A stretch of DNA of 64,000 nucleotides from Paenibacillus tundrae (GTDB taxonomy: Bacteria; Bacillota; Bacilli; Paenibacillales; Paenibacillaceae): positions 124,001-188,000 of the forward strand of contig NZ_JAUSTI010000003.1 in the NCBI RefSeq assembly GCF_030812775.1, given 5' to 3'. The position numbers were made by a program, and so were the translations under genes. This document shows, one piece after another, positions 1 through 9,200 of the stretch; the stretch's first letter is position 1; each line of letters opens with the position of its first letter. The notes beneath the pieces were generated by a model, which searched no databases, was not told the DNA's origin, and worked only from the letters and a program-made list of their open reading frames with translations.

Positions 1-459
1 CCGAACATAGAGGACAATCGGGAACTTTCTTTACAACTATTTGTAGTTCTCGTCCGAGCATACAATTCCGTTACATCCAAATCCAATCGGGATATTCAGA
101 GTCATGGGCTAAATACAACCGAATTTGGCGTTCTTGACCTGTTATATCACAAAGGCCCCCAGGCTCTGCAGAAAATTGGGGAGAAGGTTCTAATGTCTAG
201 CGGTAATATCACATACGTTGTCGATAAATTGCAAAATAAAAATCTTCTGGTTCGCAGAGCTTCCAAAGAGGATCGACGTGTAATTTATGCAGAACTTACA
301 GAAGAGGGACAGCAACTCTTCACACAAATTTTTCCTCAGCATCACCAAGTTATTATTGATACAGTAGACGGATTGGAGCCATCAGAGAAAGCGGCGGCCA
401 TTCGACTGCTGAAGAAGCTGGGACTTGCTGCAGAAGGTAAAACCGACTTGCGTTCATAA
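1..459 (+). CDS. MarR-family transcriptional regulator (5' end outside window)
   Basis: The frame is open from base 1, so the true start lies upstream and about 152 codons are visible. The protein reads as a winged-helix MarR regulator: a dimerisation helix, then a recognition region with SSGNITYVVDKL and the wing DRRVIYAELTEEG, as in repressors that sense oxidants or small aromatic compounds. It ends in a basic tail and is followed at once by a strong terminator, so it is the last gene of its unit. Its target cannot be told because the upstream neighbour is missing. The family call is firm; the ligand is unknown. Confidence 0.88.
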   Translation, partial: PNIEDNRELSLQLFVVLVRAYNSVTSKSNRDIQSHGLNTTEFGVLDLLYHKGPQALQKIGEKVLMSSGNITYVVDKLQNKNLLVRRASKEDRRVIYAELTEEGQQLFTQIFPQHHQVIIDTVDGLEPSEKAAAIRLLKKLGLAAEGKTDLRS

Positions 460-476
460 ACGTAAGTCGGTTTTTT
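439..476 (+). terminator. Rho-independent terminator of the MarR gene
   Basis: A stem of about 12 bp (AAACCGACTTGCG paired with CGTAAGTCGGTTT) is followed by six T. The left arm overlaps the last codons and stop of the MarR gene. Confidence 0.85.
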
Positions 477-759
477 CGTGAGCGATATATGAGGCACACA
501 CTAGCTAAATGACTTGCAGTATTCTTCATAATATAGGAAAATTGTCACCAAGTGACGATCTAACACTAATTATTATCTATTGAATTCATGTACAATAGAG
601 AACGTTCCCAATCAAGCGCTGATCGATATCAACCAATTATAGAGTCGTGTTCCACTTCAACTATTCCTAGTACGGATAACCCAATGTTGAACACTCTCTT
701 AGGCGGTATTTTAGCAGTTGGATTGAGATGAAATCGCTGCAAGAAGGGGGATAAGCAAT
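477..759. other. Intergenic region upstream of the B12-binding gene
   Basis: No credible ORF. A -10-like TACAAT lies at 591-596 without a convincing -35. A small stem (TCAC-4-GTGA) lies near 545-556. A ribosome site AGGGGGAT precedes the ATG at 760. No cobalamin riboswitch features were recognised. Confidence 0.4.
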
Positions 760-1848
760 ATGACACATCAAGAGGCTGGTGAGCAACTGTTACAGTCAGC
801 GGGTGAACTAGCTGATAAAGTTACAGACAAGCAATATTTGCTGCAGCCGGATCTGATGCAACGCTTTGGCGAAAATGGGCGTATGCGAACGAAACAGGAT
901 TCACAGTATAGCTTAAATTATCTAGCGGAGAGTGTACTCGTTAAGAGTCCCAATCTATTTACTCATTACATCTCATGGTTAAAAACGTTGTTAGCTGGAT
1001 ACCATGTTTCCTCCGAAGATTTAGCAGTTAATCTGAAATTGATTAGAGAAACGCTGGAGGAAGAGTTCGATAACACGTCCAAGGATCTTGTGCTTGAATA
1101 TTTGGAGATGGGTTTACATCAGATTCATCAGCGGGAATCTACACGGGGATATATTTATGATTCTCTCCCATATGGTAAGGCTGCGCAGGCGTATTTAAGT
1201 GCTTTGCTTGATGGCAAACGCAGAGAAGCTTATCACATCATTGAAACGGAGCTTGAGAACGGAGCAAGCATACGTGATATATATCAATACATTTTTCAAC
1301 CTGTTCAGTATGAGATCGGACGATTATGGCAAATAAGCCAGATCAGTGTGGCTCAAGAACATTTCTGTACTGCTGCAACTCAAGCGTGTATATCCTTACT
1401 CTATCCACGTTGGTTAGTTGAAGCAGGTCATGGGAAGAGGTTAGTAGCAGCATGTGTAGGTAGTGAGCAACACGAGATTGGCTTACGCATGCTTACCGAT
1501 GTTTTTGAAATGGAAGGCTGGGATACGTATTATCTCGGAGCAAACGTTCCGAATGGTAGTTTAGTAGAAGCGATTCAGCGGCACAAAGGTGACGTGGTTG
1601 CTATTTCAGTTACAATGACGTATCATCTCCATCTTGCCAAAGAGTTAATTCAGATGATTCGTAGTAACCCTGCCACTGCACATGTGAAGATTTTGGTCGG
1701 GGGATATCCATTTAATATTGATGAAGATCTTTGGAAAACAATTGGAGCCGACGGATATGCTCAGGGAGCAGATGAAGCCGTTGCGGTGGCGGAGACTCTA
1801 CTAAAGAACGGGACGATTACGGATCACATAGAAATGATGAGTGATTAG
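760..1848 (+). CDS. Cobalamin-binding protein with CarH-type photoreceptor motif
   Basis: A 362-residue protein. Residues 1-130 are helical and match no domain I recognise; there is no MerR DNA-binding domain. Residues about 135-220 form the helical cap and 225-350 the Rossmann-type B12-binding fold. The cap carries W190-x9-E200-H201, the same spacing as Trp131-x9-Glu141-His142 of Thermus CarH, where it shields adenosylcobalamin and senses light. The base-off motif is E236-x-H238-x-x-G241, with H238 the likely lower axial ligand; CarH also uses Glu in place of the usual Asp. S283 and V-G-G at 313-315 fit the rest of the fold. The gene is 15 bp upstream of a hybrid histidine kinase lacking its own sensor domain. 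That this protein senses light or B12 for the kinase is inference. Confidence 0.82.
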   Translation: MTHQEAGEQLLQSAGELADKVTDKQYLLQPDLMQRFGENGRMRTKQDSQYSLNYLAESVLVKSPNLFTHYISWLKTLLAGYHVSSEDLAVNLKLIRETLEEEFDNTSKDLVLEYLEMGLHQIHQRESTRGYIYDSLPYGKAAQAYLSALLDGKRREAYHIIETELENGASIRDIYQYIFQPVQYEIGRLWQISQISVAQEHFCTAATQACISLLYPRWLVEAGHGKRLVAACVGSEQHEIGLRMLTDVFEMEGWDTYYLGANVPNGSLVEAIQRHKGDVVAISVTMTYHLHLAKELIQMIRSNPATAHVKILVGGYPFNIDEDLWKTIGADGYAQGADEAVAVAETLLKNGTITDHIEMMSD

Positions 1849-1863
1849 GAGAGGGGTGATGTG

Positions 1864-3564
1864 ATGTCCCATGAGAATGAGACGAATGAAAAGCTACGAA
1901 GAACGATTGAACAGCTATCGGATCAGATTATTCGTAGTAAGGAAGATGAGGAGCGTGTACTTGGCGAATTCTCACAGATGAACAATGAACTGGTTACCTT
2001 GCAGCGCAAGCTTGCAAAGAATAACGTCAGCTTGGAAGCGGCACGCGAAGAGGCTGTTGCAGCGGGGGAAGCTAAGAGTTCATTTATTGCCGTAATTAGT
2101 CACGATTTTCGAACTCCGTTAAATGGAATACTTGGTATGGCTGAGCTATTGCAATTATCTCCTTTGTCCGAGGAACAGCGTAATTCCGTAGATGTCATTC
2201 AGGAAGCTGCCAAACTGCTGCTTAAGCTAATTCAGGACCTACTGGACATGTCCAAGTTAGAAGCAAAACAGTTGAAACTTGAAATTGGAGAAGTTGACTT
2301 ACAATCTATTCTTAAATATATCATGCGTTTACTCGAGCCGAAGATTCAAAAAAATGGAAATGAGTTAATCATTGATTGTGATCCAAGAATTTCTTCTATT
2401 TTACAAGGAGATTCGACACGAATTACGCAGGTGCTCATTAATCTAATTCAGAATGCGAATAAGTTCACACTACAGGGTTCGGTGTGTATTCGAGTGAAGC
2501 TGATTAATGATAATGAGCGTGCTCAGCGGATTCGATTTGAAGTGGAGGATACGGGGATCGGCATTGCCGAACAAGATCTGCAAAATCTGTTTAGACCCTA
2601 CGCTCAGACAGAACGAGGACGGGCGAAAGAATACGAAGGCACAGGGCTGGGGCTGTCCATCTGTAAGTCTTTGGTTTTGCTAATGGATGGAGATATCGGT
2701 GTGCATAGTATTGAAGGGAAAGGGTCTACCTTTTGGTTTGAGCTATTGTTGGAGAAGGCAGCTGCCAATCAAGCAGACGCGCCTCTAGATAATACTTCCT
2801 CCGATAGTCAATCCTTAGAAACGGTACCTGAGCCATCGCTGCCTATTCTCTTAGCAGATGATAACGTCATTAACCGTCAAGTCGTGCTGATGCAACTCAA
2901 AAAACTGGGGATTACTGAGGTCGATTCTGTCACCAATGGTGAGGAAGCTGTGGCTGCCTACCTTAGCAAGAAATATAGTTTAATTCTGATGGATAATATG
3001 ATGCCGATCATGGATGGCCTTGAAGCAACGCGCAAAATTCGATCTATGGAACAGGATGAAATGCGGCATGCAATTCCGATCATTGCAATGACAGGTAATG
3101 TGTTGGACGGAGAAAGGGACAAGTGTCTTGCTGCCGGAATGAACGACTTTATTGGTAAACCATTTACTCTTGAAGCATTAGGCAATGTTATTCAGAAATG
3201 GCAGAACACATCGGAGCATCATGAAATACTAAATATGAGTATTGTGAATGAGATCGCGGAATTAAATAGTGAAGGTGACCAGACACTGCTGGAGATGCTG
3301 CTAGACATGTATCGGTCGGAGACGCCAGGCAAAATTGAGGTGCTGCGTAGACATATCGTTTCGGGTGATCATCTGGCTGCCGCAGAGGTGGCTCATGATC
3401 TGAAATCTGGAAGTCTCAGCTTAGGAATTGAGTACTGTTCCACCCTCTTTGCACGTATTGAGCAATTAGCGAAGCAAGGTGAGACGATTCAGGCAGAACC
3501 GCTACTCGATCAATTAATGCCAGCATATCAAGAAGCGTGCTTTGCACTAGAAAAAGTCATCTAA
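1864..3564 (+). CDS. Hybrid sensor histidine kinase (HisKA-HATPase-REC-HPt), no sensor domain
   Basis: About 566 residues. Numbering here is from the GTG at 1861, which is also possible; ATG 1864 has better spacing from the GGAGAGGGG site. Order: coiled coil 5-75, HisKA with H81 in [10 protein letters not shown], HATPase with N-box N198, DTGIG 230-234 and GTGLG 260-264, receiver 327-445 with acidic pair D333/D334, phospho-acceptor D378 and K433, then an HPt domain with H512 in AHDLKSG. There are no transmembrane segments and no PAS, GAF or CACHE domain, so input probably comes through the coiled coil from a partner, most simply the B12 protein encoded just upstream. The terminal HPt implies phosphotransfer to a separate regulator not encoded nearby. 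Confidence 0.9.
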   Translation: MSHENETNEKLRRTIEQLSDQIIRSKEDEERVLGEFSQMNNELVTLQRKLAKNNVSLEAAREEAVAAGEAKSSFIAVISHDFRTPLNGILGMAELLQLSPLSEEQRNSVDVIQEAAKLLLKLIQDLLDMSKLEAKQLKLEIGEVDLQSILKYIMRLLEPKIQKNGNELIIDCDPRISSILQGDSTRITQVLINLIQNANKFTLQGSVCIRVKLINDNERAQRIRFEVEDTGIGIAEQDLQNLFRPYAQTERGRAKEYEGTGLGLSICKSLVLLMDGDIGVHSIEGKGSTFWFELLLEKAAANQADAPLDNTSSDSQSLETVPEPSLPILLADDNVINRQVVLMQLKKLGITEVDSVTNGEEAVAAYLSKKYSLILMDNMMPIMDGLEATRKIRSMEQDEMRHAIPIIAMTGNVLDGERDKCLAAGMNDFIGKPFTLEALGNVIQKWQNTSEHHEILNMSIVNEIAELNSEGDQTLLEMLLDMYRSETPGKIEVLRRHIVSGDHLAAAEVAHDLKSGSLSLGIEYCSTLFARIEQLAKQGETIQAEPLLDQLMPAYQEACFALEKVI

Positions 3565-3565
3565 A

Positions 3566-3609
3566 GGGTTTGTAGTCTTGGCGGAAGTCGGGACTGCAAA
3601 CCTGTTTTT
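3566..3609 (+). terminator. Terminator of the B12-protein/kinase unit
   Basis: GGTTTGTAGTC pairs with GACTGCAAACC (one G-T pair) around an 11-nt loop region, followed by TG and five T. It closes the two-gene unit. Confidence 0.75.
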
Positions 3610-3669
3610 GCGCCTAACTTCGTGTATAGGTACGATGTAGGTCGCTATCGATGGAGAGAAGGAGAGGCC

Positions 3670-4644
3670 ATGTTGACACTATATTTTGGAATAGCTATCT
3701 TAGTTATAATTCTGCTCTTGCTCATTGCAACCTGGGTAGGGGGACTATACTTCTTCAAAACAGCAATTAGGCGCACGCCCAAATCGTTCCTGGTGGATAA
3801 TCCGAATTTAATGCCTGAACCTGACAATGAATTGATTAGTAGTGCGGCTGATCTAAAGTGGTTGGATCAACAGCATGGAGTAAAGGTACGTATACATTCT
3901 CATGATGGACTCCAGTTACATGGGACCTGGCTTCCTTCAGCCACCGGATCACGCCAAACGGTAATTTTGGCTCATGGATATTCAGGAAGAGGGAGAGAGA
4001 TGGCTGGCTTTGCACGTTTTTATGCCGAGCAGCGAGGGTATAACGTACTTATGCCTGATGATCGAGCTCATGGTGAAAGTGAAGGGAATATGATTGGTTT
4101 TGGCTGGTTGGATCGGTTGGACTACATACAGTGGATAGATTGGGTTATTACGAAGATTGGGACCAAAGCAGAGATTGTATTACATGGCATATCAATGGGG
4201 GGAGCCACTGTGCTCATGACAGGCGGAGAGCAGCTCCCAGCACAAGTGAAATCCATTATATCAGACTGTGCTTATACTTCGGTTCAAGAAGAGCTTACCT
4301 TCCAGCTTAAGCAGCTTTACAAATTGCCGCCATTCCCCTTTATTCCTCTGACCAGTCTCATATCCAAATGGAAGGCCGGTTATTCCTTTACTGAAGCGTC
4401 TGCTCTAAAACAGCTTGCCCGAGTAAAGGTGCCGGTTTTATTTATACACGGAGAAGTAGATACGTTTGTGCCCACAGAGATGGTATACCGACTTCATGAC
4501 GCATGTCCAACGGAGAAGCAGCTACTGACGATTCCGGGTGCAGGACACGGAACAGCCTTCCAGGTGGATCGTTCCAGCTATGTAGCTGCTCTTCATACGT
4601 TCTTAGATCAAACGATTGAACGCTCCGTTCCTGAAGGGAAGTAA
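3670..4644 (+). CDS. Membrane-anchored alpha/beta hydrolase
   Basis: Start chosen at ATG 3670, which follows GAGAAGGAGAG at good spacing; the frame is open further upstream. The 324-residue product begins with one hydrophobic segment (residues 2-30), then an alpha/beta-hydrolase core. The nucleophile elbow is G-I-S-M-G with Ser175; the acid is likely the Asp of HGEVDTFVP and the base the His of GAGHGTAF. An HG motif in ILAHGYSG supplies the oxyanion region. It resembles the membrane-tethered YqkD-like hydrolases of Bacillus. The substrate is unknown. The next gene starts 24 bp downstream and may be co-transcribed. Confidence 0.82.
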   Translation: MLTLYFGIAILVIILLLLIATWVGGLYFFKTAIRRTPKSFLVDNPNLMPEPDNELISSAADLKWLDQQHGVKVRIHSHDGLQLHGTWLPSATGSRQTVILAHGYSGRGREMAGFARFYAEQRGYNVLMPDDRAHGESEGNMIGFGWLDRLDYIQWIDWVITKIGTKAEIVLHGISMGGATVLMTGGEQLPAQVKSIISDCAYTSVQEELTFQLKQLYKLPPFPFIPLTSLISKWKAGYSFTEASALKQLARVKVPVLFIHGEVDTFVPTEMVYRLHDACPTEKQLLTIPGAGHGTAFQVDRSSYVAALHTFLDQTIERSVPEGK

Positions 4645-4668
4645 ACACATTGAAAGGAGGTGTGCGAC

Positions 4669-5016
4669 ATGTCGCGTATCAGTAGAGTTTGTTCTTATTG
4701 TGAGAAACCGATGGGAGCAGATGAATTCAAGTGTAAATCCTGCGGCAATCTGGTGGCTACCAAAACAGCGCAGCCTGAGCGAACACATATGGCGGAGGAT
4801 TATAGCCCCATACTGGATCGTTTTGCTATCGTGCTACTCGTCGTCATAACGATTTTCTTTCCTCCAATCGCCATGATCATAGGTGGGGTTATGTTGTTTA
4901 ATGACCATCCGTATAAGAAGGACACAGGTAAACTGCTTGTTACAAGTGCTATGGTTCTAATGATCGTTTTTATATTTATTTTTATTGGAACTGGAACACT
5001 GACTATCAGCTTATAA
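4669..5016 (+). CDS. Zinc-ribbon small membrane protein
   Basis: A 115-residue protein starting at ATG 4669, 8 nt after a perfect AAAGGAGG. An upstream in-frame GTG overlaps that ribosome site and is unlikely. Residues 8-27 form a short zinc ribbon (CSYC then CKSC), typical of DUF-type zinc_ribbon_2 leaders. Two hydrophobic segments follow, at roughly residues 45-75 and 88-115, separated by a short charged loop. It probably sits in the membrane with the ribbon in the cytoplasm. It follows the hydrolase closely. I do not recognise a specific function. Confidence 0.75.
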   Translation: MSRISRVCSYCEKPMGADEFKCKSCGNLVATKTAQPERTHMAEDYSPILDRFAIVLLVVITIFFPPIAMIIGGVMLFNDHPYKKDTGKLLVTSAMVLMIVFIFIFIGTGTLTISL

Positions 5017-5085
5017 CTTGAACTTTGCATGGGTAACGACTACAATACGATAACGGATACAAGCAAGATACAGGAGGAATGAACG

Positions 5086-5520
5086 TTGTTAATTAATCTG
5101 AAATCGCGAATTCAGGAGCCTGAGGTGCAAGAACTGTTGGCCTATTCGGTCTTTCCTGAACCTGAACATTTGAATCAAGCCATTCAACAATATACAGAGA
5201 GCGATGAATTGCATCTTGAAGGGTATGAAGGCGAGGGACAGCTCATTGGCTTACTTGGTTATATTCATACAGGAGCAGATGAAGTGACGATTAAGCATAT
5301 TGCGGTATTGCCTGAAAATCGCTTCAAAAATTATGGACGTGGAATGATCGCACAGCTTCTGGAGAAACATAATCCGGATCGTTTGATTGCAGAAACGGAT
5401 CAGGAGGCTGTCGAGTTCTATCGGAATTGTGGATTTGTCGTGTACAGCCTTGGCGAGTTATATCCAGGCGTTGAGCGCTACCGCTGCGTATTGGAGAAGG
5501 ATGAAAACACGGAAGATTAA
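5086..5520 (+). CDS. GNAT-family N-acetyltransferase
   Basis: A 144-residue protein read from TTG 5086, which sits 8 nt after AGGAGG; no ATG fits as well. It has the GNAT fold: beta strands 4 and 5 around TIKHIAVLPENRFKNYGRG, where R-x-x-x-Y-G-R-G is a version of the acetyl-CoA pyrophosphate loop, and a C-terminal AVEFYRNCGFVVY motif typical of the family. The substrate cannot be predicted. A strong hairpin downstream ends the unit, which may start with the hydrolase gene at 3670. Confidence 0.85.
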   Translation: MLINLKSRIQEPEVQELLAYSVFPEPEHLNQAIQQYTESDELHLEGYEGEGQLIGLLGYIHTGADEVTIKHIAVLPENRFKNYGRGMIAQLLEKHNPDRLIAETDQEAVEFYRNCGFVVYSLGELYPGVERYRCVLEKDENTED

Positions 5521-5569
5521 TCGGTTAAGAATATGGAGTATGAATTTGAATACAAATAAATAAAACATG

Positions 5570-5624
5570 AAGCAGAACGTTTGGATTTAGTGAGAACTAA
5601 GCCAGATGTCCTGCTTCTTTTTTT
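5570..5624 (+). terminator. Long hairpin terminator after the GNAT gene
   Basis: The arms, each about 21 nt and starting AAGCAG on the left and ending CTGCTT on the right, are complementary with a few mismatches around a GAGA loop. A C and seven T follow. Confidence 0.85.
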
Positions 5625-5655
5625 GTTTAGATTGCAGCGGATAGGAAAAAAAGTA

Positions 5656-5719
5656 TTGATTTAAAATATAGTTTCAGTATAGAATATTTTCGTGAATGAA
5701 TAGTTTCATAAGTGAACTA
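5656..5719 (+). promoter_or_regulatory. Promoter and MarR-type operator of the marR-MMPL operon
   Basis: A -35 TTGATT (5656-5661) and -10 TATAGA (5678-5683) are 16 bp apart. TAGTTTCA occurs at 5669-5676, inside the spacer, and again at 5701-5708, where it forms an imperfect palindrome with TGAACTA (5713-5719). This is the layout expected for autorepression by the MarR protein encoded next. The promoter and repeats are seen; binding is inferred. Confidence 0.6.
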
Positions 5720-5746
5720 CTTTTTGAGAGAGGAGAATCATACAAT

Positions 5747-6205
5747 ATGAAATCACTAGACGCTAAAAGTCTGGTTAACCGATACTTGGATGCCTCGTTT
5801 TTGGTAACCAAACGTTTCGATACACGAATTCGTGAACGCGTGGGTCAGACGATGACGACGGATCAATTTATTGCATTACGACTGATTAATGAGAAGGAAC
5901 AATGTACTCCTTCCGATCTAGCAGAGTTACTCTGCGTGGGCAAGAGTAGCATTACGGCACTGGTCAATAAACTGGTCGATCGAGATCTCGTAGATCGAGC
6001 TGGGGATGAGCGTGATCGTAGAGTAGTCTACCTGACGTTAACGGACAACGGGCGAAAGGCATACCGAGAGATGGAGCAGGAGATACAGCAGCTTCTTGAG
6101 CCTTACTTGATCCACTTCAAGCCGGAAGATGTTCATACTTTTATTGAATCATTTGAGAAGCTCGCAGCTTTGTTAACACATGAGGGAGGACCGGATCAGA
6201 AATGA
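5747..6205 (+). CDS. MarR-family regulator of the adjacent MMPL exporter
   Basis: A 152-residue protein read from ATG 5747, preceded by AGAGGAGAA. An upstream ATG at 5696 lies inside the promoter/operator and is rejected. The winged helix includes TPSDLAELLCVGKSSITALVNKL as recognition region and the wing DERDRRVVYLTLTDNG. Its stop overlaps the start of the MMPL transporter (ATGA), so the two are translationally coupled. The pair matches the ydgG-ydgH arrangement of Bacillus subtilis. It probably represses its own operon through the TAGTTTCA boxes. The inducer is unknown. Confidence 0.9.
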   Translation: MKSLDAKSLVNRYLDASFLVTKRFDTRIRERVGQTMTTDQFIALRLINEKEQCTPSDLAELLCVGKSSITALVNKLVDRDLVDRAGDERDRRVVYLTLTDNGRKAYREMEQEIQQLLEPYLIHFKPEDVHTFIESFEKLAALLTHEGGPDQK

Positions 6206-9200
6206 GAACGATTTTGAAAGCAAGATGGTGGTTGATGGGGCTGTGGATCGTCATTGCCGCAGTATTGATGCTTACTGCTCCCAATATGGGAGAGTTAATT
6301 CGAGAAAAGGGTCAATTTTCCGTACCGGAAGGTTACTCTTCAACGAATGCAGCCGCCATTCTAAATGAAGCTGCCGCGCAAAAAGGCGAGCAGCAGGGTA
6401 GCCAGATAGCTCTTGTTTTTTATAACCCAGACGGCCTAGGTGAGTCGGGAAAACAAGAAGCAGAGAAGGCTATTCAGCAATTGAAGGCTAAGCAGGATCA
6501 ACTGGGTATTCTGTCTATACTGGAACCTTTTTCGGAGCCTGAGTTAGCTGAACAAATGATCTCTGAAGATGGCAAGACGATCTTGACGTCTCTTTCGATC
6601 AACCAGGGAGAACGTACTACGAAAGAGATGCGTGATGACCTGAATGAAGTTTTAGATTCGGTCAACGTAGAGCATTACATAACCGGTAAAGGGTTAATTG
6701 ATGAAGATACGATTGAAAGCTCCCAGGAGGGGCTTAAGAAGTCGGAATACATTACAGTTGTATTTATACTGTTAATCTTGTTCCTTGTATTCCGTTCATT
6801 TGTAGCACCATTCGTTCCACTGCTTACTGTGGGAATTAGTTATATTGTATCGCAGCAAATCGTTGCCTTCCTCGTGGACGCGGTGGATTTCCCAATTTCT
6901 ACGTTTACACAGATCTTTATGGTGGCAGTCATGTTCGGTATTGGTACGGATTATTGTATCCTGCTGATTAGCCGCTTCAAGGAAGAGCTAGCGCATCACG
7001 AGAATACATGGGATGCAATCATCGCGACGTATCGCACAGCTGGGAAAACGGTATTTTTCTCCGCTTTAGCCGTTTTGGTTGGTTTTATTGCCATTGGTTT
7101 TGCGCAGTTTATGCTGTATCGCTCGGCTGTTGCAGTTGCTGTGGGTATAGCAGTGATGATGCTCGCCTTGGTCACGATTGTTCCATTTTTCATGGCTGTA
7201 CTCGGCAAAAAGCTATTCTGGCCTTCTAAAGGTTCACTAGAGCATGCTGAGAGCCGGATCTATGGAGTGGCAGGTCGTTTCTCTCTGAAACGTCCGTGGG
7301 CAGCCTTGTTAATTGTAGCAGCCGTTTGTGTACCATTACTAAGCACATACGATGGTAAATTATCGTTTAATAGTTTAGATGAGATTGGTGAGAAATACGA
7401 TTCAGTTAAAGCGTTCAATATTATATCCGACAGCTTTGGTCCAGGAGAATCTCTACCAGGTCAGGTCGTTATTCAGAACGATGAGACTATGGACAATGCC
7501 AAATATATGGCTGTTGCTGAGAAGATTAGCCGTGAGGTTGAGAAGGTTCCGGGCATCTCTGGCGTCCGTAGTATGACACGGCCAACAGGTGAAGAGATCA
7601 AAGATTTTGAAGTGACTGAGCAAGTGGGTACTCTCTCCGATGGATTAGGTGAGGGCAAGACAGGTTTGGACAAAATTCGGGATGGCTTGAGTGAAGCCAG
7701 CAGCCAGCTAAGCCAAAATGAACCACAGTTAAAAGAAGCAGCTGATGGTGCAGGAGAACTGACCAAAGGCACTACACAGCTGCAGTCGGGAATCACGCAA
7801 TTAACCGAAGGGCTTCGTCAAATTGAAAAAGGAATTCGGGATGGCTCGGCAGGAGCAGGAGATCTGAAAGCTGGGCTTCAACAAGCGAAGTCAAGCGCTG
7901 ATCAACTGGCACAAGCGAACAACCAGTTATTACAGGCATACCGTCAAGCAGGAGCAGGGGTTTCGGCTCTTGGTGAAGGTGTTGGTGAAATTGTACAGCA
8001 GCTCACCGGCGTTTCAACTGCGCTAACTCAACTAAATGAATCCTTCGCAACATTGGAAGAGCGCTATCCTGAACTGCAGACCGATGCGGACTATCAGCGG
8101 GTGAAGGGAACCCTTGGGGAAACCGGAACAGGTACTGCACAATTAGCGCAAGGTCTAGGACAAATTCAGACGAACCTGGGTGAAGCAGCCGCAGGGATTA
8201 ACCAGGCGAATGAAGGCTTTGCAGCGGCGTCATCTGGGCAAAAGGCACTTGCAGACGGATTGAGCCAGATTGTAACGGGCATCGGTCAACTGGAGACAGG
8301 TTTGACGCAGGCGGCTAACGGGCAAGGCAAAGTCATTAATGAAATTCCTGCTATTCAAAACGGGCTAGGGCAGCTCCAGGGTGGTCAGGAGAAAATACAA
8401 CAAGGATTTACCGATCTGAGCGGTCAATTGACGCAATTAACAGACGGTCTCAATCAGAGCGTGGATGGCATCAAACAGGTATCTGGTGGTCTGGAATCAG
8501 CACAAGACTATCTGATACAGTTGCAAAATTCACCTGATTCGGATCTGGCCGGTTGGTATGTACCTGATGAAGCATTGACCAGTGAGGAATTCAAGCAGGT
8601 GTTTGATACGTATCTGTCCACAGATCGGAAAACGATGACGATCGATGTCATTTTCGCCGAAAATCCATACGGAACAGAAGCGATTGATCGTGTACCAGAT
8701 ATTGAAGCAGCGGTTCATCGTGCCGTGCAAGGAAGTGCGCTTGAAAAAGCAGATATTGCTGTAGGCGGGGTAACGAGTACCTTTGCTGACTTGCAGGAAA
8801 TATCCAATAACGATTATAAACGCACTGTTACGCTGATGCTTGTAGGTACATTTATTATTCTTGTGTTGTTGTTACGTTCTGTCATTATGCCATTATATTT
8901 GATCGTATCATTGCTTCTGGCGTACTTCACATCGATGGCGATCACAGAAACCGTATTTGTTAACATCCTTGGATTCTCAGGCATTAGCTGGGTAACGCCG
9001 TTCTTCGGCTTTGTTATGCTCATTGCTCTCGGCGTGGATTACAGCATATTCTTGATGGATCGTTTCAATGAGAACAAGGGCATGAAGGTACAGGATGCAA
9101 TGCTCTATGCTATGAAAAACATGGGGACGGTTATTCTGTCTGCCGCGGTCATTCTAAGCGGAACCTTTGCTGCAATGTATCCATCAGGAGTGCTATCCAT

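Noticed and set aside
460-759. Possible cobalamin riboswitch before the B12-binding protein
   Set aside because: The B12-box and conserved core stems were not found; only a small hairpin and an AT-rich stretch are visible.
4616-4849. 77-codon frame over the end of the hydrolase and start of the zinc-ribbon gene
   Set aside because: Overlaps two better genes and lacks a ribosome site; the AAAGGAGG serves ATG 4669.
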